The notes beneath the pieces are model-generated. The model was not told the origin of the DNA. It did no database searches and worked only from the letters and a program-made list of their open reading frames with translations. From NCBI GenBank assembly GCA_004963905.1, contig SUGL01000026.1, positions 35,429 through 99,428 of the forward strand: a stretch of DNA of 64,000 bases. Reading direction: 5' to 3'. The position numbers were made by a program, and so were the translations under genes. Below are positions 16,504 to 24,905 of this stretch, one piece after another. Positions within the stretch are counted from its first letter, which is position 1. Each line of letters begins with the position of its first letter. This stretch comes from Mesorhizobium sp. GTDB lineage: Bacteria; Pseudomonadota; Alphaproteobacteria; Rhizobiales; Rhizobiaceae.

Positions 16504-17661
16504 ATGGCCGTGCAGGATGCTTCCTACGACAGGCTGCGTGCGTCCGGCTGCGCCGACGAAGTCGCCTATGTGCAGGCCTGTCTGCGGCTGTTCTTCAACC
16601 CGGCTGCGGGAGCCGCCGACCATGGCGGCATGCCGGCTCCCGCGATCTCCGTGGCCGACGTTGCCGACATTGCGAGGTTGAACAAGGTCGCGGTCTTTTT
16701 GCTCAAGGCCCTCTCGCACGGGGCGACCGCCGCGACGCCTGCCGAATTGCTCGCATGGCTCGATGGCTATCGCCGGCGCACCATGTCGATGAACGCCGCC
16801 TGCATCGGCGATTCGATCGCCATCCATCGGGTGCTGCGTGACAGGCAGGTCGACTTCGTCTTCCTGAAGGGGCCGCTGCAGCAGCAATTGCTCTATGGCG
16901 ATCATTTCATGAAGCCGTCCGGCGACGTCGACATACTGGTTTCGCCGTCCGGTTTCTTCGCCGCCCGCGAGGCCCTCCGCTCGGCCGGCTACGAGGTCGC
17001 GGGCAAGTCGCGCTCGGTCTGGTGGGTGCGCTTCCTCGGCGAGCAGCATATGGTCCGCGACGACGGGGTTCGGGCCGCCACGGTCGATCTCCACCACCGG
17101 CTGCAGCAGCCTGGCTCGCCCAGTCCGCGCGACATAGACGGCTTCCTGCGCCGCAAGCGCGAGATCGAGATTGCCGGAACCGCCATGCCTTTGATTTCGG
17201 CGCCCGACATGCTGCTCTTGTCCTGCATCAGTGTCGCCAAGGCCTTCTTCAACCGCGAGCCTTGCGCCGGCTATGTCTGCGACGTCAGGGCGGCTTCGAG
17301 CCGGTTGAGCGAAACCGAGCAGCAGATGGTGCTCGACCATGCCGCCGAGCAAGGCCTGGCCGATACGCTGCTGCTTGGTTTGCGTGCTGCCGATGTCCTG
17401 CTTGGCGGCACCGCCACGCTGCTTTCGGATCGCGCCACACGGATCCTGGCGCGCATCGACAATGCCGACCTCTTCCATATGGTGATCGCGCCCTGGCTGT
17501 CGTCGTTGCGCTGGCCGCAGCGGCGGACGGTGCTGTGGGAGCTCTGCGGCCGCGAGCCGGTGCGCTATCTGGCCGAAGCCGGCTGGGCGGCCTCCGCCGA
17601 TCTCAGCCGGCGCATCTTCGAGCGGCCGGCCGTCGCCGCGCCGCTGCGGAGCAACGGATGA
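16504..17661 (+). CDS. Nucleotidyltransferase-fold protein, lasso-cluster N type
   Basis: This 385-residue protein resembles the uncharacterised nucleotidyltransferase family often found beside lasso and EPS genes (NTP_transf_5). The recognisable part is FVFLKGPLQQQLLYGDHF at about residues 118-135, followed by SGDVDILVSP at 139-148, which supplies the metal-binding Asp pair. The C-terminal half is helical and unassigned. It is divergent from the lasso precursor and shares its control region. A related protein in the pseudomycoidin cluster (PsmN) is reported to be needed for sugar addition to the phosphorylated peptide. Here that role is only an inference. The ATG at 16504 is chosen; its ribosome site is weak. 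Confidence 0.7.
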   Translation: MAVQDASYDRLRASGCADEVAYVQACLRLFFNPAAGAADHGGMPAPAISVADVADIARLNKVAVFLLKALSHGATAATPAELLAWLDGYRRRTMSMNAACIGDSIAIHRVLRDRQVDFVFLKGPLQQQLLYGDHFMKPSGDVDILVSPSGFFAAREALRSAGYEVAGKSRSVWWVRFLGEQHMVRDDGVRAATVDLHHRLQQPGSPSPRDIDGFLRRKREIEIAGTAMPLISAPDMLLLSCISVAKAFFNREPCAGYVCDVRAASSRLSETEQQMVLDHAAEQGLADTLLLGLRAADVLLGGTATLLSDRATRILARIDNADLFHMVIAPWLSSLRWPQRRTVLWELCGREPVRYLAEAGWAASADLSRRIFERPAVAAPLRSNG

Positions 17662-17722
17662 AGGCCGATTTCACATTCAGGGCCATGGGCGGGCTGTCAC
17701 TCACGCAATTGAAAGGTGAAAC

Positions 17723-18739
17723 ATGCCCGTGACGACCCCCAGGGTCTGCGTCATCATCGCCGCCCGCAACGCGGCGCGGACCATACCGGTCGCCATCGCT
17801 TCGGCTCTGCGCGAGCCGGAGGTGGCGGAAGTCGTCGTGGTCGACGATGCCTCCACCGACGACACCCAGAATGTGGCGCGCGGCGCCGATGACGGCAGCG
17901 GCCGGCTCTCGGTCATGCGTCTCGACGTCAACCGCGGTCCCTCCTTCGCCCGCAATGCCGCGATCAAGGCCTCCGCCTCGCCTTTCATCAGCATCCTCGA
18001 CGCCGACGATTTTTTCCTCGAGGGCCGCTTTCGCCGGCTGTTCGCCAGCGCCGACTGGGATTTCGCGGCCGACAACATCATGCTGATCAGGGACGATGCG
18101 GCGGCCGATCCCGCCAAGGTCGCGGCTCCTCCCTTCGCGCCCGAACCGCAATTCCTCGACTTCGAGCGCTTCGTCGAAGGCAACATTTCCCGCCGCCGCG
18201 TGCTGCGCGGCGAGCTGGGCTTCCTCAAGCCGGTGATCAGCAGGGCGTTCCTCGACCGGCACGGGTTGAGCTATGACGAGAACCTGCGCCTCGGCGAGGA
18301 TTACGAGCTCTATGCGCGCGCCGTCGCCTGCGGAGCGCGTTTCAAGATCATCAAATCTTGCGGCTATGGCGCCATCGTTCGCGCCGATTCGCTGAGCGGC
18401 CGCCACAGGACGCAGGATCTGAAGCGGCTTGCCGATGCCGATCTGGCGCTGCTGGCGCTCGGCAACTTGCCGGAAGCCTCGAAGGCCGCCTTGCGGCGCC
18501 ACGAGCGCCATGTGCGTGACAAATACCGGCTGCGCAATTTCCTCGACGTGAAGGCGGAGCGCGGCCTGGCATCGGCCGCCGCCTATGCTTTCGCCAGCCA
18601 GTCCAATCTGATCCCGATCGTTCGCGGCGTGGCCGCCGACAAGCTGGACGCGCTGTTCCGCCGCACCGGCATTGCTGCAAAGCAGCAAGTGCCGCCGATG
18701 CGCTTCCTGATGTCGGCGACAAGTGCCGCGAAGGAATGA
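17723..18739 (+). CDS. Family 2 glycosyltransferase, ExoO-like
   Basis: This 338-residue GT-A glycosyltransferase has the nucleotide-sugar motifs VCVIIAARNAARTI at the N-terminus, VVVVDDASTDDT (residues ~35-47) and SILDADDFF (~90-98, the metal-binding DxD). LGEDYEL (~193) probably carries the catalytic acid. There is no membrane segment, so it acts on the cytoplasmic face. It resembles the ExoO-like enzyme at 30825 in layout. It follows the nucleotidyltransferase by 61 bases, so it could add a sugar to the EPS unit or take part in lasso peptide modification. The sequence does not decide between these. Confidence 0.8.
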   Translation: MPVTTPRVCVIIAARNAARTIPVAIASALREPEVAEVVVVDDASTDDTQNVARGADDGSGRLSVMRLDVNRGPSFARNAAIKASASPFISILDADDFFLEGRFRRLFASADWDFAADNIMLIRDDAAADPAKVAAPPFAPEPQFLDFERFVEGNISRRRVLRGELGFLKPVISRAFLDRHGLSYDENLRLGEDYELYARAVACGARFKIIKSCGYGAIVRADSLSGRHRTQDLKRLADADLALLALGNLPEASKAALRRHERHVRDKYRLRNFLDVKAERGLASAAAYAFASQSNLIPIVRGVAADKLDALFRRTGIAAKQQVPPMRFLMSATSAAKE

Positions 18740-18830
18740 TCGGATGACGGCAACGGCGTCGGGCCGTTCCCAAAAAAATCCGCTTTCCGAAACTACGAGG
18801 TTGCCTACTTGCCCCGAGAATGGCAGTCTA

Positions 18831-18845
18831 TGTTGCGGTGCAGCA
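18831..18845. promoter_or_regulatory. TGTTGC-GGT-GCAGCA palindrome upstream of a hypothetical gene
   Basis: A nearly perfect 6-3-6 copy of the recurrent motif, 20 bases before the ATG at 18865. It would lie inside the coding region if the in-frame ATG at 18820 were used, which argues for the later start. Confidence 0.4.
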
Positions 18846-18864
18846 ATTGCGAAAGGCCAATCGA

Positions 18865-19254
18865 ATGGCTTCGATTTTTGGCTTCAGATCCAGGGACCCG
18901 GCCCGCGACCGGCAGACCGATCTCCAGCGTTTCGACCGTCTGGCGAAGTTGTTCGACCAGATCGGCGCCGAGATCGAGGCCGAGAAAACCGGACTGGAGA
19001 ATCGCTATCGGTCGACGGCGACCAACGCGGCCTTCCTGGTCGAGGCGATGGAGAACGGCTCCGCGTCGACGGATAAGTCGTCGGACGTCAGCGCGATGAC
19101 CGGTGCGATCCTGAACTACGAGCGGCGCATCGCCGAGCTCACGCGCCAGAAAGGCTTGATGAAGGAATTGCGTCATTCGCTCGACGCGATTGTCGACGGC
19201 GCGCAGCAGGCCAAAGCGCCGACCGGATTGGCGAAGGCCGCGGGACGCGGCTGA
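18865..19254 (+). CDS. Hypothetical charged, helical protein
   Basis: This 129-residue soluble protein is not assigned to a family. It is rich in Glu, Arg, Lys and Ala, with heptad-like helices (FDRLAKLFDQIGAEIEAEKTGLENRY, and ILNYERRIAELTRQKGLMKELRHSL). A coiled-coil or oligomeric adaptor is therefore plausible. It has no signal peptide or membrane segment. The ATG at 18865 has GAAAGG 9 bases upstream. It sits between a glycosyltransferase and exoK, with its own putative control site. Confidence 0.55.
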   Translation: MASIFGFRSRDPARDRQTDLQRFDRLAKLFDQIGAEIEAEKTGLENRYRSTATNAAFLVEAMENGSASTDKSSDVSAMTGAILNYERRIAELTRQKGLMKELRHSLDAIVDGAQQAKAPTGLAKAAGRG

Positions 19255-19384
19255 AGGCATCCACGGACACTGTCATCGATACGAGACCATAAAGGAGTTC
19301 AAAGGGCGGAAGATCGGAAGCGGCTCGCTGAGGCGGGCCGGAAGTGACTTTGGGTTGGGGCGGACAACACAAGGTGAGTTTGTC

Positions 19385-20251
19385 ATGAACGCAGATTCGA
19401 ACAACACGTCCATCGCGGCGGCTTGCGGCACGCCGCATCCGCGCTCGAATGGGTCACGCAGTCCTTGGCCAAGCCTGGCAGGAGCGCTGCTCGCCGTTGC
19501 AGCCGCAGTCTCGGCCGTCCCGGCGCATGCTGAGGACATGCAGAGCGCGCCCTCCTTCGTCGACAATTTCTCGAACTTCGACCGTTCGCGCTGGTTCGTC
19601 TCCGACGGTTGGAACAACGGCAACCACCAGAACTGCACCTGGTCGAAGGACCTGGTTCGGCTTTCCGACGGCGTGCTTTCGCTGAGCTTCGAAAAACGCA
19701 AGCTGAAGGATCGCGAGTTCGCCTGCGCCGAGATCCAGACCAAGCAGCGCTATGGCTATGGCGTCTATGAGGCGCGGATGAAGACCGATAGCGGATCGGG
19801 CCTCAACGCCGCGTTCTTCACCTATATCGGGCCGCAGGACAAAAAGCCCTGGGACGAGATCGACTTCGAGGTGCTCACCAAGGATCCGTCGAAAGTCCAG
19901 GTGAACAGCTATATCCAGGGCAAGCCGAAGAACGGCAAGCTGGTCGATGTCGGGGGCGGCGCCGACAAGGGCTTCAACGACTATGGCTTCGTCTGGGAGA
20001 AGGACCGGCTGCGCTGGTACGTCAACGGCAAGCTGGTCAACGAAGTGACCAATCCGGACGAATTGCCGACCAATCCGCAGAAGATCTTCTTCAGCCTGTG
20101 GGGCAGCGACAAGCTGACCAACTGGATGGGCGCCTTCACCGATCCCGGCCGCAAGGTGACCATGGAGGTCAAGCGCGTCGCCTTCACCGCCTTGGGCCAG
20201 CCGTGCCAGTTCCCGGAATCGCTGGCGTGCAGCATAAGTAACAGCAACTAG
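19385..20251 (+). CDS. exoK: Family 16 glycoside hydrolase, ExoK-type EPS endoglycanase
   Basis: This secreted 288-residue beta-glucanase has a signal peptide of about 49 residues ending in VPAHA. The family 16 active site reads DEIDFE, giving catalytic Glu158 and Glu162 with Asp160 between. The substrate-cleft motifs WFVSDGWNNGNHQNCTW and FSLWGS are also present. ExoK cleaves nascent succinoglycan to lower its chain length. The N-terminal extension before the signal core is somewhat long, so the true start might be slightly later. A palindromic repeat begins one base after its stop. Confidence 0.87.
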   Translation: MNADSNNTSIAAACGTPHPRSNGSRSPWPSLAGALLAVAAAVSAVPAHAEDMQSAPSFVDNFSNFDRSRWFVSDGWNNGNHQNCTWSKDLVRLSDGVLSLSFEKRKLKDREFACAEIQTKQRYGYGVYEARMKTDSGSGLNAAFFTYIGPQDKKPWDEIDFEVLTKDPSKVQVNSYIQGKPKNGKLVDVGGGADKGFNDYGFVWEKDRLRWYVNGKLVNEVTNPDELPTNPQKIFFSLWGSDKLTNWMGAFTDPGRKVTMEVKRVAFTALGQPCQFPESLACSISNSN

Positions 20252-20296
20252 GCATGATCCCCAGAAACGGGGACCGGTTTTGGGATAAGATCATGC
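20252..20296. repeat. Short palindromic intergenic repeat
   Basis: Outer arms GCATGATC (20252-20259) and GATCATGC (20289-20296) enclose a GGGGACCGGTTTTGGG-like core. This is a common form of rhizobial REP-like elements. It abuts the exoK stop codon and may stabilise its mRNA 3' end. Confidence 0.6.
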
Positions 20297-20381
20297 GCAA
20301 CATCCATGCCCATAAGGGCCTGGGGACATCTGAACTGGCCGGGCCGTTCTGCGGCCCGGCCTTAAACAGGAACAGAACCGA

Positions 20382-21713
20382 ATGAACTTGACGGTGTTTG
20401 GAATTGGCTATGTCGGTCTCGTCCAGGCCGCGGTGCTCGCGGAGGTCGGGCACGAGGTGGTGTGCGTCGACATCGATGCAGCGAAGGTGGAGCGGCTCAA
20501 TCAGGGCTTCATCCCGATTTTCGAACCCGGGCTGGAAAGTCTCGTCAGGGAAAACCACGCTGCCGGCCGCATCCGCTTCACCACCGATGCGGCCGCGGCG
20601 GTCAAACACGGCCAGATCCAGATGATCGCGGTCGGCACGCCGCCCGGCGAGGACGGCTCGGCCGATCTGAAATATGTGCTCGCCGTCGCCGAGGCCATCG
20701 GCCGCGAGATGGACGCGCCGAAGATCGTCGTCGGCAAATCGACCGTGCCGGTCGGCACCTGCGAGAAGATCAAGGCAAGGATCGCCGAGACCCTGAAGGC
20801 GCGCGGGCGCGAGGACCTGAGCTTCGATGTCGCCTCGAACCCTGAGTTCCTCAAGGAGGGTTCTGCCGTCGCCGATTGCATGAAGCCCGATCGCATCATC
20901 GTCGGCACGTCGAGCGAAGACACCGAGGCGGTGATGCGCGAGCTCTACGCGCCGTTCAATCGCAACCACGAGAAGATGATCGTGATGGACGTGCGTAGCG
21001 CCGAGTTCACCAAATATGCGGCCAACTGCATGCTGGCGACCAAGATCAGCTTCATGAACGAGATGGCCAATCTGGCCGAACAGTTGGGCGCCGACATCGA
21101 AGAGGTGCGCAAGGGCATCGGCAGCGATCCGCGCATCGGCTACCACTTCATCTATCCCGGCCTCGGCTATGGCGGCTCCTGCTTCCCCAAGGATGTGCGC
21201 GCGCTGATCAAGACCGCCGAGGGCGTGAAGTTCGACGCCAAGCTGCTGCGCGCCGTCGAGGAGCGCAACAACGCGCAGAAATCGGTGCTGTTCGAGAAGG
21301 TCGACCGCTATTTCCAGGGCAACCTCAGGGGCAAGACCTTCGCCGTCTGGGGGCTAGCCTTCAAGCCGAATACCGACGACATGCGCGAGGCCCCGTCGCG
21401 CACGCTGATGGAGGCGCTGTGGGCGGCCGGCGCCAAGGTGCAGGCCTATGATCCGGAGGCGATGCAGGAATGCCAGGCCATCTACGGCCTGCGCGAGGAC
21501 CTCCTGCTCTGCGGCACCAAGGAAGCGGCGCTGCGCGGCGCCGACGCGCTTCTGATCTGCACCGAGTGGAAGAGCTTCAGGGCCCCCTCCTTCGACGCGC
21601 TCAAGGACGCGCTGACCACGCCGGTCATCTTCGATGGCCGCAACCTCTACGATCCGAAGGTCATCGCGCGCTACGGCATCGAATACCATTCGATCGGCAG
21701 GATGGCGGCATGA
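20382..21713 (+). CDS. ugd: UDP-glucose 6-dehydrogenase
   Basis: This 443-residue enzyme oxidises UDP-glucose to UDP-glucuronate, the donor of acidic sugars in EPS. The NAD-binding motif is GIGYVGL at residues 7-13. The catalytic cysteine is Cys267 in [10 protein letters not shown], with [13 protein letters not shown] around residue 151 and the late [16 protein letters not shown] motif. All key residues are present and the length is normal. Placed among exo genes, it suggests that the EPS made here contains glucuronic acid. Confidence 0.92.
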   Translation: MNLTVFGIGYVGLVQAAVLAEVGHEVVCVDIDAAKVERLNQGFIPIFEPGLESLVRENHAAGRIRFTTDAAAAVKHGQIQMIAVGTPPGEDGSADLKYVLAVAEAIGREMDAPKIVVGKSTVPVGTCEKIKARIAETLKARGREDLSFDVASNPEFLKEGSAVADCMKPDRIIVGTSSEDTEAVMRELYAPFNRNHEKMIVMDVRSAEFTKYAANCMLATKISFMNEMANLAEQLGADIEEVRKGIGSDPRIGYHFIYPGLGYGGSCFPKDVRALIKTAEGVKFDAKLLRAVEERNNAQKSVLFEKVDRYFQGNLRGKTFAVWGLAFKPNTDDMREAPSRTLMEALWAAGAKVQAYDPEAMQECQAIYGLREDLLLCGTKEAALRGADALLICTEWKSFRAPSFDALKDALTTPVIFDGRNLYDPKVIARYGIEYHSIGRMAA

Positions 21714-21824
21714 CGGCGGCTGCGGTGAGCCTCCCGCCGAACGGCTCCGGCGAACGACAGTGGGGCCGACAATGACGGGGAGGCCGACCATGATCGTGCG
21801 CGTTTCGGCAAAGGGTTCGATCTG

Positions 21825-23270
21825 ATGGTGATGGATGTTCAGCCCGAACAAATCGCCAACGAGCATTTCGATCTCGTCGTCATCGGTTCCGGTTTCGGTT
21901 CAGCCTTTTTCCTGCATGAGTTCTTGAAGCGGCGCAAAGTCCGCGCCCTGGTGCTCGAATGGGGCCGCCACAACACGCACGAATGGCAGCTCAACCAGAA
22001 CGCCAACACCGACATAGACGACGAGAGCACCTACAAGACCGACAATGCCGACAAGCCATGGAACTACACGATCGGCCTCGGCGGCGGCACCAACTGCTGG
22101 TTCGCGCAGACGCCGCGCTTCCACCCTAACGATTTCAGGCTGAAGAGCACCTACGGCGTCGGCAACGACTGGCCGATCAGCTATGACGATCTCGAGCCGT
22201 TCTATTGCGACGCCGAGGAGGTCATGTCGATCTCCGGCGATCCCGACATGGCGCGGATGCTGCCACGCTCGCGGCCGTTCCCGCAGCCGCCGCACCGCAT
22301 GTCGACGCCGGACCGGATGATGAAGGCCGCACAGCCTGAGCAGCATTTCGTCATGCCGACCGCCCGCGCCCGGGTGGCGACGGCGCAGCGCACCTCATGC
22401 TGCGCCAACCTCAGATGCTGGCTGTGTCCGGTCGACGCCAAGTTCACCGTCAACAACGGTTTGATGCACGTCTTCCAGCACGCGGACGTGTCGGTGTGCC
22501 TGGGCGCCGAGGTGCGCCGGCTCGACCATTCGGGCGGTTCGGTCCGTTCGGTCGCTTTCCTGCGCAACGGCAAGGAATATTCGGTCAGCGGCGACCTCGT
22601 CATCCTCGGCGCCAATGCCATCCAGAGCCCGGCGATCATGCTGCGCTCCGGGCTCGGCGGCGAGTTCGTCGGGCTCGGCCTGCACGAATCCTACGGCTGG
22701 AACTACGAGGTCTATCTCGACGGCGTCGACAATTTCGACGGCAGCACCATCACCACCGGCCTGAATTTCGGTCTCTATGACGGCCCGCATCGCGCCGAGC
22801 ACGCGGCGGCGCTGGTCTATTTCGAGAACCGCTGGCAGCATGGCATGCGTGCCGAGAAGGGTCGGCTGCGGCAAGTGCTGCCGCTGGTCATCGTCACCGA
22901 GAACCTGCTCGATCCGGAAAACCGGGTGATACTCGACAAGGACGAGAATGCCTTCGTCAGCTTCAAGGGTGCGTCGGATTACGCAACCAAAGGCATGGCC
23001 AAGGCGCTCGAGCGGCTGCCGGCGCTGCTCAAGCCGCTACCGGTCGAACAGATCTTCGACCGTGGCATACGGCCGACCGAATCGCATGTGCAGGGCACCT
23101 TGCGGATGGGCACCGGCCCGGCCGACTCGGTGGTCGACCGCAACATGATCCACCACCAGCTCCGGAACCTCGTCGTTGTCGGCACCAGCACCTATCCGAG
23201 CTGCTCCTGCGCCAACCCAAGCCTGACCGCCGCCGCCCTTTCGCTGCGGGCGGCGACCCGGCTGGCATGA
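21825..23270 (+). CDS. GMC-family FAD sugar dehydrogenase with a likely iron-sulfur site
   Basis: This 481-residue flavoprotein has the dinucleotide-binding motif VVIGSGFGSAF at residues 18-28. GLGGGTNCW (84-92) forms the usual FAD contact. The C-terminal GMC elements are HVQGTLRMG and NPSLTAAAL. Residues 192-201 read CCANLRCWLC. The Cys-Cys-x4-Cys spacing (192, 193, 198) matches the 3Fe-4S ligands of FAD-dependent glucose dehydrogenase from Burkholderia. It has no signal peptide, and the next gene encodes a small Tat-signal protein. So it is probably exported as a folded complex and oxidises a sugar in the periplasm. The substrate is unknown. A tiny upstream reading frame ends at its start codon (TGATG), and the start at 21825 has only a modest ribosome site. 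Confidence 0.78.
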   Translation: MVMDVQPEQIANEHFDLVVIGSGFGSAFFLHEFLKRRKVRALVLEWGRHNTHEWQLNQNANTDIDDESTYKTDNADKPWNYTIGLGGGTNCWFAQTPRFHPNDFRLKSTYGVGNDWPISYDDLEPFYCDAEEVMSISGDPDMARMLPRSRPFPQPPHRMSTPDRMMKAAQPEQHFVMPTARARVATAQRTSCCANLRCWLCPVDAKFTVNNGLMHVFQHADVSVCLGAEVRRLDHSGGSVRSVAFLRNGKEYSVSGDLVILGANAIQSPAIMLRSGLGGEFVGLGLHESYGWNYEVYLDGVDNFDGSTITTGLNFGLYDGPHRAEHAAALVYFENRWQHGMRAEKGRLRQVLPLVIVTENLLDPENRVILDKDENAFVSFKGASDYATKGMAKALERLPALLKPLPVEQIFDRGIRPTESHVQGTLRMGTGPADSVVDRNMIHHQLRNLVVVGTSTYPSCSCANPSLTAAALSLRAATRLA

Positions 23271-23281
23271 AGGAGGGGCCG

Positions 23282-23725
23282 ATGAAGATCACGCGACGCA
23301 CCGCGCTGGCCGTTGTTGCCGGCGGCATCGCTTCGACCGGCATCGCCGCTGCCGCGGTATCGACCTTCTCGGATGAGGATCTGGTCCGCCTCACGCTCGA
23401 AAGATACTTCGGGTCGCTCAACATGCGTATCGAGCATCTGCAGCAGTTCGTGCTCGAATTCCGCAACCGCAACCCGTGGGTATTCCCGAGCGACAAGTTG
23501 GCGGATGCGGTGACGCTTTTGGAGACCGTGAGACTCGACAGGGCGCGTGAGTTCCTGCCCAGGCAGAAGCAGCAGGATGTCAGGAATTTCGAGCGCTGGG
23601 TCATCGCCGAGTTCCACATGCTGACCGACTATGCCTGGCGCAGCTCGCCCGCCGACCCGATCCGCTTCACCGGTTGGCATCCATGCACCAATCCCTTCGC
23701 CAATCTCGAGCAGCAAAGTGCCTGA
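23282..23725 (+). CDS. Tat-exported small subunit of the GMC dehydrogenase
   Basis: This 147-residue protein begins MKITRRTALAVVAGG, a twin-arginine signal with its hydrophobic core. The ATG at 23282 is preceded by AGGAGG at ideal spacing, which decides it over an ATG at 23267. The gene follows the GMC gene by 11 bases. In FAD-glucose and similar dehydrogenases, a small subunit of this kind carries the catalytic subunit through the Tat pore. The mature part has no haem motif (no CxxCH). No cytochrome subunit gene is nearby, so the electron acceptor is unknown. Confidence 0.72.
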   Translation: MKITRRTALAVVAGGIASTGIAAAAVSTFSDEDLVRLTLERYFGSLNMRIEHLQQFVLEFRNRNPWVFPSDKLADAVTLLETVRLDRAREFLPRQKQQDVRNFERWVIAEFHMLTDYAWRSSPADPIRFTGWHPCTNPFANLEQQSA

Positions 23726-23799
23726 AACCGCCCGGCGGGCATGCTCGCCGGCAAGCCAAGAACGATTTGGCCAAGAAAAATGTGACAAGGAGCCGAACC

Positions 23800-24879
23800 A
23801 TGAAAGTTCTTTTCGCAGGCGGTAATGGTTATCCGCCGCAGTTCAGCGGCGGCGTCCAGTCCAGCACCCATCATCTGGCGGAGCAGCTGATCGAGCACGG
23901 CCATGAGGCGTCGGTGCTCGCGGCTTTGTTTGGCCAGGGGATGTTCGGCTACAAGGCGCGCGCCAAGATGAAGCTGCTTGGCCAACGCGCCGTCATCGAC
24001 AATTTCCCCGGCTATCCGGTGGTGCGGGCCTGGTTCCCCTGGGAAGCGGCCGCGTTCGCCGTCAAGAAACTGCAGCCGGATGTCGCCGTGGTGCAGTGTC
24101 ACAAGTCGGTTCCGCTCGGCAAGGCGCTGCAGGCCGAAGGCGTGCCGCTGGTCGTCTATCTCAGGAACGTGGAATTCCACGAATTGGGCGGCGACCTGCG
24201 CGAGCTGAACTCGGCCTTCTACATCGCCAATTCAGAATTCACGGCGCGCACCTACAAGCGTGAGTTCGGCATCGAGTCCACCGTGATCCCGCCGACCATC
24301 AATCCCGCCGCCTACAGCACGCCGACGACGGGCGAGTATGTCACCTTCATCAACCCTTACGAGGAAAAGGGCTTCGAGCTGGCCGTGCGCATCGCGGCCG
24401 CCTGCCCGGAAATCCCCTTCCTCTTCGTCGAGAGCTGGAAGCTGGAGGACGATCATCGCGCCCGCATCGCGGAGACGATCGCGCCGTTCTCCAACATCAA
24501 GCTGGAGAACCGCACCGACGACATGAAGACCCTCTATGGCCGCACCAGGATCCTGCTGGCGCCGAGCAAATGGGAAGAGGCCTGGGGCCGAGTCGCCTCG
24601 GAGGCCCATTGCAGCGGCATTCCCGTCGTCGGCTCGCGCCGTGGCGGTCTGCCCGAAGCGATCGGCTCGGGCGGCATGGTGCTGGATTATGACGCCCCTA
24701 TCGAGGACTGGGTCGCCGCAATCACGCGCCTGTGGAACGATCGCGAGGAGTATGAACGGGTCTCGGAGGCGGCGCTCACCTTCTCGCAGCGCCCGGAACT
24801 CGATCCCGAGCGCCAGTTCGCCACGTTCTTCAGCTTGCTCGATAGGGCCGCCCGGCAGCGCGCCCGGCGCGCTGCCTAA
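23800..24879 (+). CDS. Family 4 glycosyltransferase
   Basis: This 359-residue GT-B glycosyltransferase begins MKVLFAGGNGYPPQFSGGVQ, the glycine-rich N-terminal loop of the family. The C-terminal donor site reads LLAPSKWEEAWGRVASEAHCSGIPVVGSRRGGLPEAIG, with the conserved Glu residues of the EX7E motif. It has AAGGAG before the ATG at 23800. It is the last gene of the plus-strand run that includes exoK, ugd and the GMC pair, and it ends at a hairpin shared with the next, convergent gene. The sugar donor cannot be assigned. Confidence 0.85.
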   Translation: MKVLFAGGNGYPPQFSGGVQSSTHHLAEQLIEHGHEASVLAALFGQGMFGYKARAKMKLLGQRAVIDNFPGYPVVRAWFPWEAAAFAVKKLQPDVAVVQCHKSVPLGKALQAEGVPLVVYLRNVEFHELGGDLRELNSAFYIANSEFTARTYKREFGIESTVIPPTINPAAYSTPTTGEYVTFINPYEEKGFELAVRIAAACPEIPFLFVESWKLEDDHRARIAETIAPFSNIKLENRTDDMKTLYGRTRILLAPSKWEEAWGRVASEAHCSGIPVVGSRRGGLPEAIGSGGMVLDYDAPIEDWVAAITRLWNDREEYERVSEAALTFSQRPELDPERQFATFFSLLDRAARQRARRAA

Positions 24880-24883
24880 AATT

Positions 24884-24905
24884 TGCGTAAGATTTTACTT
24901 ACGCA
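24884..24905. terminator. Hairpin between convergent genes
   Basis: TGCGTAAG (24884-24891) and CTTACGCA (24898-24905) form an 8-bp stem with the loop ATTTTA. It lies just after the glycosyltransferase stop and covers the stop of the convergent gene, so it can serve both transcripts. Confidence 0.5.
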
